A DNA stretch of 60,849 bases, from NCBI GenBank assembly GCA_016286165.1, contig JAEESE010000019.1, positions 1 through 60,849 on the forward strand, read 5' to 3'. This stretch comes from Bacteroidaceae bacterium (GTDB lineage: Bacteria > Bacteroidota > Bacteroidia > Bacteroidales > Bacteroidaceae). The position numbers and the translations under genes are program-made. This document shows, one piece after another, positions 44,529 through 54,345 of this stretch (position 1 is the first letter of the stretch; each line of letters opens with the position of its first letter). The notes below the pieces were generated by a model. That model saw only the letters and a list, made by a program, of their open reading frames with translations, was not told the origin of the DNA and did no database searches.

Positions 44529-45266
44529 TTATAGGTGGAACGAAACGCCCATCAGGAGATAGAGCTTCTCGGAGCGAGGATTGGCCGTCAATCCAGCAAA
44601 GACAGGAAGATGATACTTATCCTTGATGACGAAGTCCTTGGTGGCACGCAGCGAAATGTTGGTGACAGCGAAACCGTTGGTGTCATAGAAAGTGGTACGC
44701 CATGGAACAGCGCCGATAGAGCCCTCCCAGTCGAGACCGCCGAGACGGAAAGGTGCTGTCAACTCGAAGTAGCTGCTGTAGGCGCGTTTACCATCTTTAT
44801 TCACGCCGTCGTTGCCCGCGAAGTTGGTGAACCACTGTACGCTGAGGAAACCGAAGTCGTAGCCGATATTAGCTTCCCAGATGTGAGTGGTCCTATGGGC
44901 TTTGTACTTGAAGTAGCTACCATCGGAGAACCAGTAGTCGGTGATGCCGACATTGAAGCCTCCGGTGCTGTAAGCTAATGTGAGATCAAGTTCCTTGTCG
45001 TCGGAGAAGTCGCTGATGCCTACGCTGCCCCACGCCGAAAGGCTCAACCCTTTCCACTCCACACCGAGGGTCGGCTGCAGGCTCACATCGCCCAAATCCT
45101 GACCACGCCAGATGTATTGGTTCACAAGGTCAACGCCAAGGGTAGAGGAAACAGCAGACCCACCCCCCTGCCCCTCCTTAGGGAGGGGAGTAGTATCCTG
45201 TGCGGACAGGGGCATAGACAGAATCGATGTTAAGGATAATATATATATAATGTGTTTTGTGTTCAT
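44529..45266 (-). CDS. TorF-like putative outer-membrane porin
   Basis: 245 residues from the ATG at 45266 (MNTKHIIYILSLTSILSMPL, cleavage after LSAQ); a longer frame would overlap amtB. The mature chain has SSTLGVDLVNQYIWRGQDLG at its start, then alternating strands (WEANIGYDFGFLSVQWFT, SSYFELTAPFRLGGLDWE) and a last residue in SFHL, consistent with a beta-barrel of the TorF family. It is 13 bp after amtB, so it is likely to help ammonium or small nitrogen compounds cross the outer membrane (inference). Residues ~25-38 (TTPLPKEGQGGGS), directly after the signal, are a GC-rich repeat insertion. Confidence 0.85.
   Translation of the reverse strand: MNTKHIIYILSLTSILSMPLSAQDTTPLPKEGQGGGSAVSSTLGVDLVNQYIWRGQDLGDVSLQPTLGVEWKGLSLSAWGSVGISDFSDDKELDLTLAYSTGGFNVGITDYWFSDGSYFKYKAHRTTHIWEANIGYDFGFLSVQWFTNFAGNDGVNKDGKRAYSSYFELTAPFRLGGLDWEGSIGAVPWRTTFYDTNGFAVTNISLRATKDFVIKDKYHLPVFAGLTANPRSEKLYLLMGVSFHL
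45153..45193. repeat. GC-rich palindrome inside the porin gene
   Basis: GCAGACCCACCCCCCTGCCC, then CTCCTTAGGGAGGGGAG. Read in frame at the mature N-terminus of the porin. The same wording GCAGACCCACCCCCC starts the gltB insertion at 49903. Confidence 0.85.
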
Positions 45267-45279
45267 AATGAGTGTGTTT

Positions 45280-46533
45280 TTAGTTATAACAAGTCTCTCC
45301 ATGTTCATACACATCAAGTCCTTCGTCCTCGATGCGTGCATCCACTCGTAGACCGTACATTTTCTTAATACCAAAGAAGAGAAGGAACCCACAGGCAGCT
45401 GCCCAAAGGTCGATGACAAGGGTCCCGAAACATTGGGCTCCGAAGAGACCCCAACCGCCGCCGTACAAAGCGCCGCTCGTGGTGGAGAGCAGACCTGTCA
45501 GCAATGTGCCGAGGATACCGCAGACACCATGAACCGAGCTGGCGCCGACAGGATCGTCGATGTGCAAGACATGATCGATGAACTCGATGGAATAGACAAG
45601 TACTATGCCGCAGATGAGGCCGATGATGACTGCTCCCACGGGGGAGACGAGATCACAACCTGCCGTGATGCCCACAAGACCTGCCAGCACGCCGTTTAGC
45701 ATCAACGAGAAAGAGGGCTTGCCATACTTCCACCACGTGAGGAACATCGTGGCAACGCCGCCTGATGCAGCTGCAAGGTTGGTGGTCAGCAGGACGTGGC
45801 TGATGGCCGTGCGGTTGACCTCGCCCGACGCAGCCAACTGCGAACCGGGGTTGAAACCGAACCAGCCGAGCCAGAGGATGAACACACCCAAAGCAGCAAG
45901 TGTCAACGAATGGCCGGGAATGGCACGGCTGCTGCCGTCCTTGGCGTATTTACCACGGCGGGCACCAAGGGCCATGGCTCCTATCAATGCCAATACGCCG
46001 CCTACGCTGTGTACGATGGCAGAACCTGCAAAGTCGTGGAACACCGTGCCGAAAGTGCGCATCATAAACGAGTCGGCGGCATCGTTGCAGAGCCAACCGC
46101 CGCCCCATGTCCAATGACCTTCGACCGGGTAAATGAGTAAGGTGATGACAGCGCTGTAGATGACGTACATCGAGAATTTGGTGCGCTCGGCCATGGCACC
46201 GCTGACGATGGTGGCAGAGGTAGCGCAGAACACCGTCTCGAACATCAGGAATCCTTCCACAGGCAGTTCGCCGTGGTAGAAGGAGAGGTCGCCCCAGTTG
46301 GGCGCGCCGATGAAGCCGGCCCCGTCTGAACCGAACATTAAGCCGAAGCCCACGAACCAGAACAGCAACGAGCCGAACATGAAATCTACAAAGTTCTTGA
46401 ATAGTATGTTTGCGGTGTTCTTGCCGCGTGTGAAGCCTGCTTCGCAAAGCGCAAAGCCTGGCTGCATCCAGAAAACCAACATGGCTGCCAATAGCATCCA
46501 TACGGTATCGAGTGAAAGTGCAATGTCGTTCAT
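45280..46533 (-). CDS. amtB: ammonium transporter
   Basis: 417 residues from MNDIALSLDTVWMLLAAMLV; eleven or twelve membrane helices. Family signatures: FWMQPGFALCEAGFTRGKN, WTWGGGWL, the first pore His in VFHDFAGSAIVHSVGG, GVFILWLGWFGFNPGS, and the second His in GASSVHGVCGILGTL. It passes ammonium into the cell and is gated by the adjacent PII protein. The C-terminal cytoplasmic tail (LRVDARIEDEGLDVYEHGE) is the conserved GlnK-docking segment. It is 111 bp after glnK; that gap has a CCCTCCCTCAAAGGGAGGG palindrome (46559-46577). Confidence 0.96.
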   Translation of the reverse strand: MNDIALSLDTVWMLLAAMLVFWMQPGFALCEAGFTRGKNTANILFKNFVDFMFGSLLFWFVGFGLMFGSDGAGFIGAPNWGDLSFYHGELPVEGFLMFETVFCATSATIVSGAMAERTKFSMYVIYSAVITLLIYPVEGHWTWGGGWLCNDAADSFMMRTFGTVFHDFAGSAIVHSVGGVLALIGAMALGARRGKYAKDGSSRAIPGHSLTLAALGVFILWLGWFGFNPGSQLAASGEVNRTAISHVLLTTNLAAASGGVATMFLTWWKYGKPSFSLMLNGVLAGLVGITAGCDLVSPVGAVIIGLICGIVLVYSIEFIDHVLHIDDPVGASSVHGVCGILGTLLTGLLSTTSGALYGGGWGLFGAQCFGTLVIDLWAAACGFLLFFGIKKMYGLRVDARIEDEGLDVYEHGETCYN

Positions 46534-46644
46534 AATTAATATTAAATAGACCCACCCCTCACCCTCCCTCAAAGGGAGGGAGTAGAATGTGTTTGAGAGG
46601 TCGTTAACGGGTCATAGTGTTTGATGTTAATTTTTATAATGTGT

Positions 46645-46992
46645 CTATTTCTTATCCCTTAGCACCGTATCACCATTTTCGCCGGTACGGATGCTCCATG
46701 TGTCTATCATGTCGCTGACAAAGATACGGCCGTCGCCGACCTCTCCCGTGTGCGCTGTGTCGATGATCACCTTCACGGTGGGCTGCACAAAGTGGTCGCG
46801 GCAGACGATGGTAAGCGCTACGCGCTCGATGACATCCGTTGAGTACTGCACGCCACGATAGATGCGTTCTTGTCGGCTCTGTCCGATGCCGTGTACGTCG
46901 TGATACTCAAACCAGTCGATGTCGGACGAAAGCAAGGCTTCCTTTACATCTTCGAACTTGGTCTTGCGAATAATTGCTTCAATCTTCTTCAT
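46645..46992 (-). CDS. glnK: PII nitrogen regulatory protein
   Basis: 115 residues. MKKIEAIIRKTKFEDVKEAL opens the ferredoxin-like fold. The T-loop (~37-54) includes RGVQYSTD with Tyr ~50 at the position of the uridylylated Tyr51 of E. coli, though the surrounding sequence differs. TGEVGDGRIFVSDM is the PII C-terminal signature for ATP and 2-oxoglutarate binding. It gates AmtB and probably signals nitrogen status to assimilation enzymes. It is the first gene of the leftward run 46992-34169 and has its own promoter at 47053-47060. Confidence 0.94.
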   Translation of the reverse strand: MKKIEAIIRKTKFEDVKEALLSSDIDWFEYHDVHGIGQSRQERIYRGVQYSTDVIERVALTIVCRDHFVQPTVKVIIDTAHTGEVGDGRIFVSDMIDTWSIRTGENGDTVLRDKK

Positions 46993-47035
46993 ACCTTAAA
47001 CTAATTAATACGTTAGCGTCCTATTTTGTGTCACA

Positions 47036-47060
47036 TTGCAATGATTTCGTTGCAAAGGTA
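47036..47060 (-). promoter_or_regulatory. glnK promoter with TTGCAA repeats
   Basis: TACCTTTG on the minus strand (47060-47053) is the -7 box. The self-complementary word TTGCAA occurs at 47036-47041 and 47050-47055, 14 bases apart, the second overlapping the -7 box. This could be a regulator site for nitrogen control. The divergent region 46993-47254 contains no gene. Confidence 0.55.
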
Positions 47061-47170
47061 CGACAAAATGAAACATTAGTCACTATATTGTAGGCAAAAA
47101 GAAATGCAAAACGCTATAAAGATTGACATGTATCAATAAAGAATACTATTTACTTCCTTTTTGATGTGTA

Positions 47171-47205
47171 TTTGGAGATAATTATATCAATATGTCATAC
47201 CTTTG
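47171..47205 (+). promoter_or_regulatory. promoter of the dapF-dapL-gltBD-glnN run
   Basis: TACCTTTG at 47198-47205, with TTTG at 47171-47174, 23 bases upstream (slightly long). It precludes a dapF start before ~47215. Confidence 0.55.
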
Positions 47206-47254
47206 CATCGTCAAACAAACAAAACGACAATATTTATATATATTAATGTGCAAA

Positions 47255-48064
47255 ATGAAACACGCGATTCGATTCTCTAAAATGCATGGAGCAGGCAACG
47301 ACTACATATACGTTGATACCTCTTTATATCCTATAGAGGATCCATCGGCGGCAGCCATCATGTGGAGCGACCGGCATAAGGGCATCGGTTCTGACGGCCT
47401 TGTTCTTATTGATCGCTCGCCCATTCCAGAGGCCGACTTCGCGATGCGCATCTTCAATGCCGACGGCTCGGAGGCGATGATGTGTGGTAATGCGAGCCGA
47501 TGCGTTGGGAAATATGTCTATGAAAGGGGGCTGACAACACGAACACAAATAAAACTCCTCACTCTTTCTGGTATTAAGACGCTACAGTTCCACGTATATA
47601 ATAATGTGGTGGAAAGCGTGACGGTAGATATGGATGAGCCCTTGTTTGAGGATGAGCGGCTATATCGACGGGGCGAGATGGAGATTGCTGGTTGTTTTGT
47701 TTCGATGGGTAACCCACATTATGTGATTTTCACCGATAACGTTGATGAAGTGGAGTCGAAAGGTCGGGGATTGGAAAACCATCCCGCGTTTCCCCAGCGC
47801 GCAAACATCGAATTTGCCGAAATGCGTCCTGACGGCATTCGAGTGCGCGTCTGGGAACGCGGAAGTGGTATAACACAAGCTTGTGGAACAGGTGCTTGCG
47901 CCGTGGCGGTAGCTGCCTGCAAGACTGGACGTGCAGGACGCAAGAGCCGCATCATCATGGATGGCGGCGTGCTTGAGATTGAATGGCGCGAAAGCGACGG
48001 CCACGTGTACATGACGGGACCTGCGGAGTTCGTGTTCGAAGGAGAGATGGAGATTGAAGATTAA
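47255..48064 (+). CDS. dapF: diaminopimelate epimerase
   Basis: 269 residues from [20 protein letters not shown] (ATG 47246 would add three residues). The two catalytic cysteines are in [11 protein letters not shown] (~77) and [13 protein letters not shown] (~210); [10 protein letters not shown] and RANIEFAEM are also family marks. It interconverts LL- and meso-diaminopimelate for lysine and peptidoglycan. The partner aminotransferase dapL follows after 23 bp, so together they give the DapL route. It is the first gene of the rightward nitrogen unit. Confidence 0.96.
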   Translation: MKHAIRFSKMHGAGNDYIYVDTSLYPIEDPSAAAIMWSDRHKGIGSDGLVLIDRSPIPEADFAMRIFNADGSEAMMCGNASRCVGKYVYERGLTTRTQIKLLTLSGIKTLQFHVYNNVVESVTVDMDEPLFEDERLYRRGEMEIAGCFVSMGNPHYVIFTDNVDEVESKGRGLENHPAFPQRANIEFAEMRPDGIRVRVWERGSGITQACGTGACAVAVAACKTGRAGRKSRIIMDGGVLEIEWRESDGHVYMTGPAEFVFEGEMEIED

Positions 48065-48087
48065 AGATTAGAGATTAGAGATAAACG

Positions 48088-49383
48088 ATGAAGGTTAACG
48101 AAAACTTTACAGGGTTGTCTGAGAACTATTTATTTGCAGACATTGCCAAGAAGGTTAAGGCGTTCAAGATGCAGGCACCAGATGCAGATGTCATCTCACT
48201 TGGCATAGGCGATGTGACGCAGCCGCTGGCTCCTGCTGTTATCGAGGCTTTGCACAAGGCGGCCGACGAGATGGCTACGGCGACGACGTTCCGCGGTTAT
48301 GGTCCTGAACGCGGTTATGACTTCTTGCGTGAAGCCATCGTGACACACGATTTCCGTGCCCACGGCATCGACATTGAAGCAGACGAGGTGTTCGTCAGCG
48401 ACGGAGCCAAGAGCGATATTGGTAATTTCCAAGAGTTGCTGTCGCCCGAGTGTGTGGTAGCCGTCACCGATCCTGTCTATCCCGTATATGTGGATTCCAA
48501 CGTGATGGCAGGACGCAGGATAGTGGCATTGCCCTGCACGGCTGAGAATGGTTTTGTGCCGGAGCTGCCAAGCGAGCACGTTGACGTCATCTACCTGTGC
48601 TACCCCAACAACCCGACGGGCACAACACTTAATAAAGAACAGCTGAAGGTGTGGGTGGATTATGCTATTAGCGAAGAGGCTCTTATTCTTTACGATGCCG
48701 CTTACGAGGCTTATATCCAGAGCAAAGACGTTCCGCACAGCATCTACGAGATACCTGGTGCCAAACAGTGTGCAGTGGAGTTCCACAGCTATTCCAAGAC
48801 GGCAGGCTTCACGGGCATCCGCTGTGGCTATACGGTGGTACCGAAGGCCCTTCTCCCCGCTCCTCCCGTGGGGAGGAGAGCCGCCAGCCAATTGTTATCA
48901 AAGGATGAGGATGTTCTCCCCCCTACGGGGGGAGCGAGAGAGGGGCTTTTGAACGCCCTTTGGAACCGACGCCAGTCAACGAAATTCAACGGCACAAGTT
49001 ATCTGTCTCAAAGGGCTGCCGAAGCCATCTATACACCCGAAGGCAAAGCTCAGACAAAGGCTACCATCGCCTATTATATGGGGAATGCACGCCTGATGCG
49101 CGAGGCCTTGACAGTCATGGGCTTCAAAGTCTATGGTGGTGTGGACTCACCCTACCTATGGGTGAGCACGCCCAAGGGCATGACCTCATGGGAGTTCTTC
49201 GACTGGATGTTGCATTCTGCTCATGTGGTGTGCACGCCAGGTGCAGGCTTTGGAGGCCAAGGAGAAGGCTTCGTGCGGCTGACGGCATTCGGCACACACG
49301 AGAATACGGAAAAGGCATTAGAAAGAATAAGGCAGACCCTTCCGAGGGAGGGAGTGGTTACCATTCAAGAAAGGACAATATAA
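48088..49383 (+). CDS. dapL: LL-diaminopimelate aminotransferase
   Basis: 431 residues, a class I PLP aminotransferase. [53 protein letters not shown] and [10 protein letters not shown] are DapL signatures; [10 protein letters not shown] has the PLP Lys (~237). It converts tetrahydrodipicolinate to LL-diaminopimelate with glutamate as amino donor, skipping the succinyl or acetyl steps. Residues ~253-287, between TVVPKAL and [14 protein letters not shown], are an inverted-pair repeat insertion ([10 protein letters not shown]...[10 protein letters not shown]) that relatives of ~410 residues lack. The spacer to dapF has tandem AGATTAGAG words. Confidence 0.96.
   Translation: MKVNENFTGLSENYLFADIAKKVKAFKMQAPDADVISLGIGDVTQPLAPAVIEALHKAADEMATATTFRGYGPERGYDFLREAIVTHDFRAHGIDIEADEVFVSDGAKSDIGNFQELLSPECVVAVTDPVYPVYVDSNVMAGRRIVALPCTAENGFVPELPSEHVDVIYLCYPNNPTGTTLNKEQLKVWVDYAISEEALILYDAAYEAYIQSKDVPHSIYEIPGAKQCAVEFHSYSKTAGFTGIRCGYTVVPKALLPAPPVGRRAASQLLSKDEDVLPPTGGAREGLLNALWNRRQSTKFNGTSYLSQRAAEAIYTPEGKAQTKATIAYYMGNARLMREALTVMGFKVYGGVDSPYLWVSTPKGMTSWEFFDWMLHSAHVVCTPGAGFGGQGEGFVRLTAFGTHENTEKALERIRQTLPREGVVTIQERTI
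48846..48948. repeat. inverted pair of GC-rich palindromes inside dapL
   Basis: GGCCCTTCTCCCCGCTCCTC at 48846 and, inverted, CCCCCCTACGGGGGGAGCGA...GAGGGGCT ending ~48947. The halves match those of the asnB pair (34556-34675) in order and wording, with a different 30-40-bp interior. Confidence 0.9.
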
Positions 49384-49398
49384 CAAGTTTATTTCATT

Positions 49399-52300
49399 AT
49401 GAAAGAAAAAAACGCAATTAGTCAAATACATACTGCTCCCTCCCTACAAGGGAGGGCGGGGGGAGAGTCCCTTTATCAAGAGGCATACGAACACGATGCC
49501 TGCGGCGTGGGCATGGTGGTGAACATTCACGGAGGCAAGAGCCACGATCTGGTGGACAATGCCTTGAAGGTGCTGGAGAACATGGAGCATCGTGGCGCTG
49601 AGACGCGCGACAAGACAGGCGACGGTGCCGGCATCATGTTGCAGATTCCGCATGAATTTATCCTGCTGCAAGGCATCCCGGTGCCTGAGAAGGGTAAGTA
49701 CGGCACGGGCTTGGTGTTCCTGCCTAAGGATAAAAAGGCTCAGGAGCAGATACTGAGCGTGATGATCGAAGAGATTGAGCGCGAGGGCTTGCAGCTGATG
49801 CATGTGCGTACGGTTCCTACCTGTCCGGAGGTGTTGGGAGAAGCCGCAAGGGAAGTGGAACCGGAGATTAAGCAGGTGTTTGTGACAAACAGCAGACCCA
49901 CCCCCCCGCAGGGGAGTGGTTACCTTCAAGATGAGAATACCACGTTTGAAAGAACACTTTATAAGGTAAGGAAGAGGATCGAACGGAGGATTGGCGAATT
50001 GGCAAAAGTATCAACTCCCCGCCCTACAAGGGAGGGGCAGGGGGGAGGGTCTGCCGTTGGAGGGTCTTTCGATGATTTTTACATCTGCTCTCTTTCCTCG
50101 AAGAATCTCATCTATAAAGGTATGTTGACCAGCGGACAGCTGCGCCGCTATTTCCCAGACCTGTCCAACCCCTATTTCACGAGCGGATTGGCGCTGGTTC
50201 ACTCGCGTTTCTCCACCAACACGTTCCCCACATGGTCGCTGGCTCAGCCCTTCCGTCTGCTAGCGCACAACGGCGAGATCAACACCATTCGCGGCAATCG
50301 CGGGTGGATGAAGGCCCGCGAGAGCGTGCTCAACAGCGAGGCTTTGGGCGATATCACGGACTTGCGCCCTATTGTTCAGCCGAATATGAGCGACTCAGCT
50401 TCGCTCGATAATGTCTTCGAGTTCCTGATGATGAGCGGACTGTCGTTGCCGCAGGCCATGGCGGTACTTGTGCCGGAGAGCTTCAACGACAAGAACCCTA
50501 TTTCTGAGGACCTCAAGGCTTTCTACGAATATCACTCTATATTGATGGAGCCCTGGGACGGCCCTGCTGCATTGCTGTTTTCGGACGGACGTTTTGCAGG
50601 CGGCATGTTGGACAGAAACGGCCTTCGCCCCAGCCGCTATACTATTACTCGTCAAGGCATGATGGTCGTGGCTTCAGAAGTCGGTGTGATGGACTTCGAG
50701 CCAAGCGACGTCGTCAGCAAGGGGCGCTTGCAGCCGGGCAAGATATTGCTCATCGACACGCAGGAAGGCAAGATTTACTACGACGGCGAGATCAAGGAAC
50801 AGCTGGCGAAGGCACATCCCTATCGCGAGTGGCTACAAACGAACCGCATCCAGCTGGAGAAGCTGAAGAGCGGTCGTCACGTAGAGAACAGCGTGTCCAA
50901 TCTGGAGCGCAAGCTCATCTGCTTTGGCTTCGGTCAGGAGGATATCGACAAGACCATCATCCCGATGGCCACAGCAGGACAGGAGCCGGTTGCGGCGATG
51001 GGCAATGACACACCGCTGGCCGTCATCAGCGACCGTCCTCAGATACTCTTCAACTATTTCCGTCAGCAATTTGCACAGGTCACCAACCCTGCCATCGATC
51101 CCATACGCGAAGAACTGGTGATGTCGTTGACAGAGTACATCGGCGCCGTGGGCACAAACATCCTGACGCCCGACGCCTCGAATTGCAAGATGGTACGCTT
51201 GCCTCAGCCTGTGCTCACGAACACGCAACTGGACATCCTTTGTAACATAAGGTATAAGGGGTTCAGGACAAAGAAGCTCCCCATGGTAGTGGCCCCCCCT
51301 TCAGCCCCCGAGGGGGCTACTATAGAAAAGGCAGCAGAAGCTTTGCGGGTAGCTCTTGACAAAATGTGTAAGGACGCAGAGGCCAGTGTTGATGAAGGCG
51401 TGAACTACATCATCCTCACCGATAAAACTATCGAAGCCCCCTCGGGGGCCGTAGAGGGGGCTGGCGGGGAAACATGGTTCTTTATCCCCTCCCTTCTGGC
51501 CGTCTCGGCCGTTCATCACTATCTCATCAGCGTCGGCAAACGTGTGCAAACGGCTCTTATCGTTGAGAGCGGCGAGATTCGCGAGGTGATGCACGCGGCC
51601 CTGCTGCTGGGCTACGGTGCGAGTGCCATCTGTCCTTATATGACTTTCGCTGTTCTGGATGACCTCGTGAAGAAGCACAAGATCCAGGAGGAGTATGCTA
51701 CAGCTGAGGCCAACTACATCAAGGCCGTTGATAAGGGCTTGAAGAAGGTGATGTCGAAGATGGGCATTTCGACCATACGCTCGTATCGTGGCGCAAAGAT
51801 ATTCGAGAGCATCGGACTTAGCGAGGATTTGCTGAGGCGGTACTTTGGCACAGAGGTAAGCACTATCGGCGGTATCGGCCTGAAAGAGATAGCGCGCGAT
51901 GCGATTCGCCTTTACGAGGAGGCTTTTGAAGTTGACAAGTTGACAAGTAAACAAGTTGACGAGTTAAGTGATAATGGTAACAACTCGTCAACTCGTCAAC
52001 TTGTTAACTCGTCAACTCTCAGAAACAATGGTCAGTTCTCCTGGCGCAAGGATGGTATCAAGCACGCCTGGAACCCCGAGACCATTGCAAAACTGCAAAT
52101 CGCTTGCCGCACAGGATCCTACGAGAAGTTTAAGGAGTGGGCGAAGACTGTGGATGAGAAGGAGTCCCCTATCTTCCTGCGCGATTTCCTCACCTTTAAG
52201 AAGGTATCTACTCCCCTCGCCTCTAAAGCTCCCCTCGCCTCTGGGAGAGGGGCCGGGGGTGAGGCCGGGGCCGGGGGTGAGGCCTCTTCTATCCCCATCG

Positions 52301-54267
52301 ATGAAGTCGAGCCCGTGGAAAGCATCGTCCGGCACTTTGTGACGGGTGCCATGTCGTTTGGTGCTCTGAGCATCGAGGCACATGAGGCTTTGGCTTTGGC
52401 GATGAACAAACTTGGCACGCGAAGCAATACCGGCGAAGGTGGCGAGGACAATGCCCGCTATCACTCGGACGTGGACGGCGTCAGCCTCTCCAGCAAGACC
52501 AAGCAGATTGCTTCTGGTCGTTTCGGTGTGACGGCAGAGTACCTTGTGAATGCAGAGGAGATACAGATTAAAGTGGCACAGGGTGCCAAGCCTGGCGAAG
52601 GCGGTCAGTTGCCCGGTTTCAAGGTGAACGAGATTATTGCCAAGACGCGTAACGCCATTCCAGGCATCTCGCTTATCTCTCCGCCGCCTCATCACGACAT
52701 CTACAGCATCGAAGACCTGGCACAGCTCATCTTCGACCTGAAAAATATCAACCCGACGGCAGCCGTCAGCGTGAAACTGGTTGCCGAAAGTGGCGTGGGA
52801 ACCATTGCCGCTGGTGTGGCAAAGGCGAAGGCCGATCTCATCGTCATCAGCGGTGCCGAAGGCGGTACGGGGGCAAGCCCTGCCAGTTCTATGCGCTTTG
52901 CTGGCATCAGTCCTGAGATTGGGCTTGCCGAGACGCAGCAGACGCTCGTCCGCAACGGCCTCCGCAATCAGGTGCGCCTGCAGACCGACGGCCAGCTGAA
53001 GACCGCCAAGGACGTCATTATCATGGCGATGCTCGGTGCCGACGAGTTCTCATTCGGCACGTTGCCGCTCATCGTTCTCGGCTGTGTGATGATGCGCAAA
53101 TGCAATACCAACACCTGCCCCGTGGGGGTGGCCACACAGGACGAGCGTCTTCGTGCCCGCTTCATGGGACGCTCTGAATATGTCGTCAACTTCTTCACCT
53201 TCCTCGCCCAACAGGTACGCGAGTACCTCGCTGAAATCGGCGTCCGCAAATTGAAGGATATCATCGGCCGCACAGACCTCATCGAGGTCAATGTGCCCGA
53301 CGGTTCCCCCGTCGGGAATCCTGCTGCTTACAAATGGCGCACTATCGATTTCTCCCGCCTGCTCTACAAGCCCGCCACAGATAAACCTCTCTATTGGGAC
53401 CGCGGCGAGTTCACAAAGGTCTGCGGCGTGATGGATGAAGAGATTATCAAGGCCGCCCAACCCGCCATTGAACGTCAGGAAGAGATCACGCTCGACTACA
53501 CCATCCGCAACACCGACCGTGCCGTAGGTACGATGCTTTCAGGCGTTATTGCCAAGAACTACGGCGAGGCCGGTCTGCCCGACGATACTATCAATATCAA
53601 GTTCAAGGGAGCTGCAGGACAATCGTTTGGAGCATTTGCCGTGAAAGGACTGAATCTGCGTCTCGAAGGCGAGGCCAACGACTACTTCGGCAAGGGGCTT
53701 TCAGGCGGACGCATCAGCATACTGCCCCCACACGCCATGGTACTCGGCGGCTTTCACGCCGAGGACAATATCATCGCCGGCAACACAGGCCTGTATGGCG
53801 CCACCAGCGGCGAGCTTTATGTCAACGGCCGTGTGGGCGAGCGCTTCGGTGTGCGCAACAGCGGAGCCATAGCCGTCATCGAAGGCGCTGGCGATCATTG
53901 CTGTGAGTACATGACAGGCGGACGCGTCGTGGTCCTTGGCAAGACAGGGCGCAACTTCGCCGCCGGTATGAGCGGTGGCCTGGCGTATGTCTATGATCCC
54001 GACCACACCTTCGACTACTTCTGCAACATGGATATGGTGGAACTCTCGCTGGTCGAGGACGGCATTTCGCGCAAGGAACTGCTGGAACTCATCCGCCAGC
54101 ATTACCTCCACACGGGCTCTGCCCTTGCCGGACGCATGCTGGATGACTGGCACCGCTACATAGAGGACTTCATCCAGGTGACACCTATCGAGTACAAGCG
54201 CGTGCTCGAAGAGGAGAAGATGGCGAAGCTAAAAGAGAAAATCGATAACGTGCAAAGAGACTACTGA
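49399..54267 (+). CDS. gltB: glutamate synthase large subunit
   Basis: 1622 residues versus ~1500 usual. Class II glutaminase: the Cys in EHDACGVGMVVNIHG becomes N-terminal after leader removal. MEHRGAETRDKTGDGAGI and AHNGEINTIRGNRGWM follow. The central and FMN domains have VDGVSLSSKTKQIASGRFG, KPGEGGQLPGFKV, SPPPHHDIYSIEDL and GAEGGTGASP; the 3Fe-4S ligands are in CVMMRKCNTNTCPVGVA. The C-terminal beta-helix has GLSGGRISILPP. Excess length comes from insertions at ~13-24, ~169-175, ~207-222, ~631-642, ~678-690, ~846-874 and ~936-965. With GltD it makes two glutamates from glutamine and 2-oxoglutarate. Confidence 0.97.
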   Translation: MKEKNAISQIHTAPSLQGRAGGESLYQEAYEHDACGVGMVVNIHGGKSHDLVDNALKVLENMEHRGAETRDKTGDGAGIMLQIPHEFILLQGIPVPEKGKYGTGLVFLPKDKKAQEQILSVMIEEIEREGLQLMHVRTVPTCPEVLGEAAREVEPEIKQVFVTNSRPTPPQGSGYLQDENTTFERTLYKVRKRIERRIGELAKVSTPRPTREGQGGGSAVGGSFDDFYICSLSSKNLIYKGMLTSGQLRRYFPDLSNPYFTSGLALVHSRFSTNTFPTWSLAQPFRLLAHNGEINTIRGNRGWMKARESVLNSEALGDITDLRPIVQPNMSDSASLDNVFEFLMMSGLSLPQAMAVLVPESFNDKNPISEDLKAFYEYHSILMEPWDGPAALLFSDGRFAGGMLDRNGLRPSRYTITRQGMMVVASEVGVMDFEPSDVVSKGRLQPGKILLIDTQEGKIYYDGEIKEQLAKAHPYREWLQTNRIQLEKLKSGRHVENSVSNLERKLICFGFGQEDIDKTIIPMATAGQEPVAAMGNDTPLAVISDRPQILFNYFRQQFAQVTNPAIDPIREELVMSLTEYIGAVGTNILTPDASNCKMVRLPQPVLTNTQLDILCNIRYKGFRTKKLPMVVAPPSAPEGATIEKAAEALRVALDKMCKDAEASVDEGVNYIILTDKTIEAPSGAVEGAGGETWFFIPSLLAVSAVHHYLISVGKRVQTALIVESGEIREVMHAALLLGYGASAICPYMTFAVLDDLVKKHKIQEEYATAEANYIKAVDKGLKKVMSKMGISTIRSYRGAKIFESIGLSEDLLRRYFGTEVSTIGGIGLKEIARDAIRLYEEAFEVDKLTSKQVDELSDNGNNSSTRQLVNSSTLRNNGQFSWRKDGIKHAWNPETIAKLQIACRTGSYEKFKEWAKTVDEKESPIFLRDFLTFKKVSTPLASKAPLASGRGAGGEAGAGGEASSIPIDEVEPVESIVRHFVTGAMSFGALSIEAHEALALAMNKLGTRSNTGEGGEDNARYHSDVDGVSLSSKTKQIASGRFGVTAEYLVNAEEIQIKVAQGAKPGEGGQLPGFKVNEIIAKTRNAIPGISLISPPPHHDIYSIEDLAQLIFDLKNINPTAAVSVKLVAESGVGTIAAGVAKAKADLIVISGAEGGTGASPASSMRFAGISPEIGLAETQQTLVRNGLRNQVRLQTDGQLKTAKDVIIMAMLGADEFSFGTLPLIVLGCVMMRKCNTNTCPVGVATQDERLRARFMGRSEYVVNFFTFLAQQVREYLAEIGVRKLKDIIGRTDLIEVNVPDGSPVGNPAAYKWRTIDFSRLLYKPATDKPLYWDRGEFTKVCGVMDEEIIKAAQPAIERQEEITLDYTIRNTDRAVGTMLSGVIAKNYGEAGLPDDTINIKFKGAAGQSFGAFAVKGLNLRLEGEANDYFGKGLSGGRISILPPHAMVLGGFHAEDNIIAGNTGLYGATSGELYVNGRVGERFGVRNSGAIAVIEGAGDHCCEYMTGGRVVVLGKTGRNFAAGMSGGLAYVYDPDHTFDYFCNMDMVELSLVEDGISRKELLELIRQHYLHTGSALAGRMLDDWHRYIEDFIQVTPIEYKRVLEEEKMAKLKEKIDNVQRDY
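49435..49470. repeat. GC-rich palindrome in the gltB leader peptide
   Basis: CTCCCTCCCTACAAGGGAGG with GGGGGGAGAGTCC, read as APSLQGRAGGES just before YQEAYEHDACGVGM. It lengthens the peptide that must be cut off to free the catalytic Cys. Confidence 0.85.
49903..50062. repeat. inverted GC-rich pair spanning native gltB sequence
   Basis: GCAGACCCACCCCCCCGCAG (49902) and, inverted, the copy ending AGGGGGGAGGGTCTGCC (50058). The ~95 bp between them encode NTTFERTLYKVRKRIERRIG, which is ordinary GltB sequence, so the two halves inserted separately or the gene segment was captured. Confidence 0.8.
51288..51466. repeat. inverted GC-rich pair in gltB around residue 630-690
   Basis: GGCCCCCCCTTCAGCCCCCG...GGGGGCT near 51290-51318 and AGCCCCCTCGGGGGCCGTAG...GGGGGCT near 51437-51462 face each other across ~115 bp of native coding sequence. 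Translated as APPSAPEGA and EAPSGAVEGAGGE. Confidence 0.8.
51935..52019. repeat. TTGAC-type repeat inside gltB
   Basis: GTTGACAAGTTGACAAGTAA at the left, and the inverted words CAACTCGTCAACTCGTCAAC at the right. It is read as EVDKLTSKQVDELS and STRQLVNSST, just before NNGQFSWRKDG. Same frame and orientation as in pyrG; the other two sense frames meet TGA within the repeat. Confidence 0.85.
52204..52292. repeat. CTCCCCTCGCCTCT direct repeats inside gltB
   Basis: CTCCCCTCGCCTCTAAAG, then CTCCCCTCGCCTCTGGGAG and two GAGGCCGGGGCCGGGGGTG-like units; translated as STPLASKAPLASGRGAGGEA and more before the conserved VEPVESIVRHFVTGAMSFGA. Confidence 0.8.
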
Positions 54268-54345
54268 TATATTTGACAATTGGACAATTTACAAATGGAC
54301 AATTGGCAAGAGGAAATTGTAAATCGTTAAAAGTAAATCATAGAG

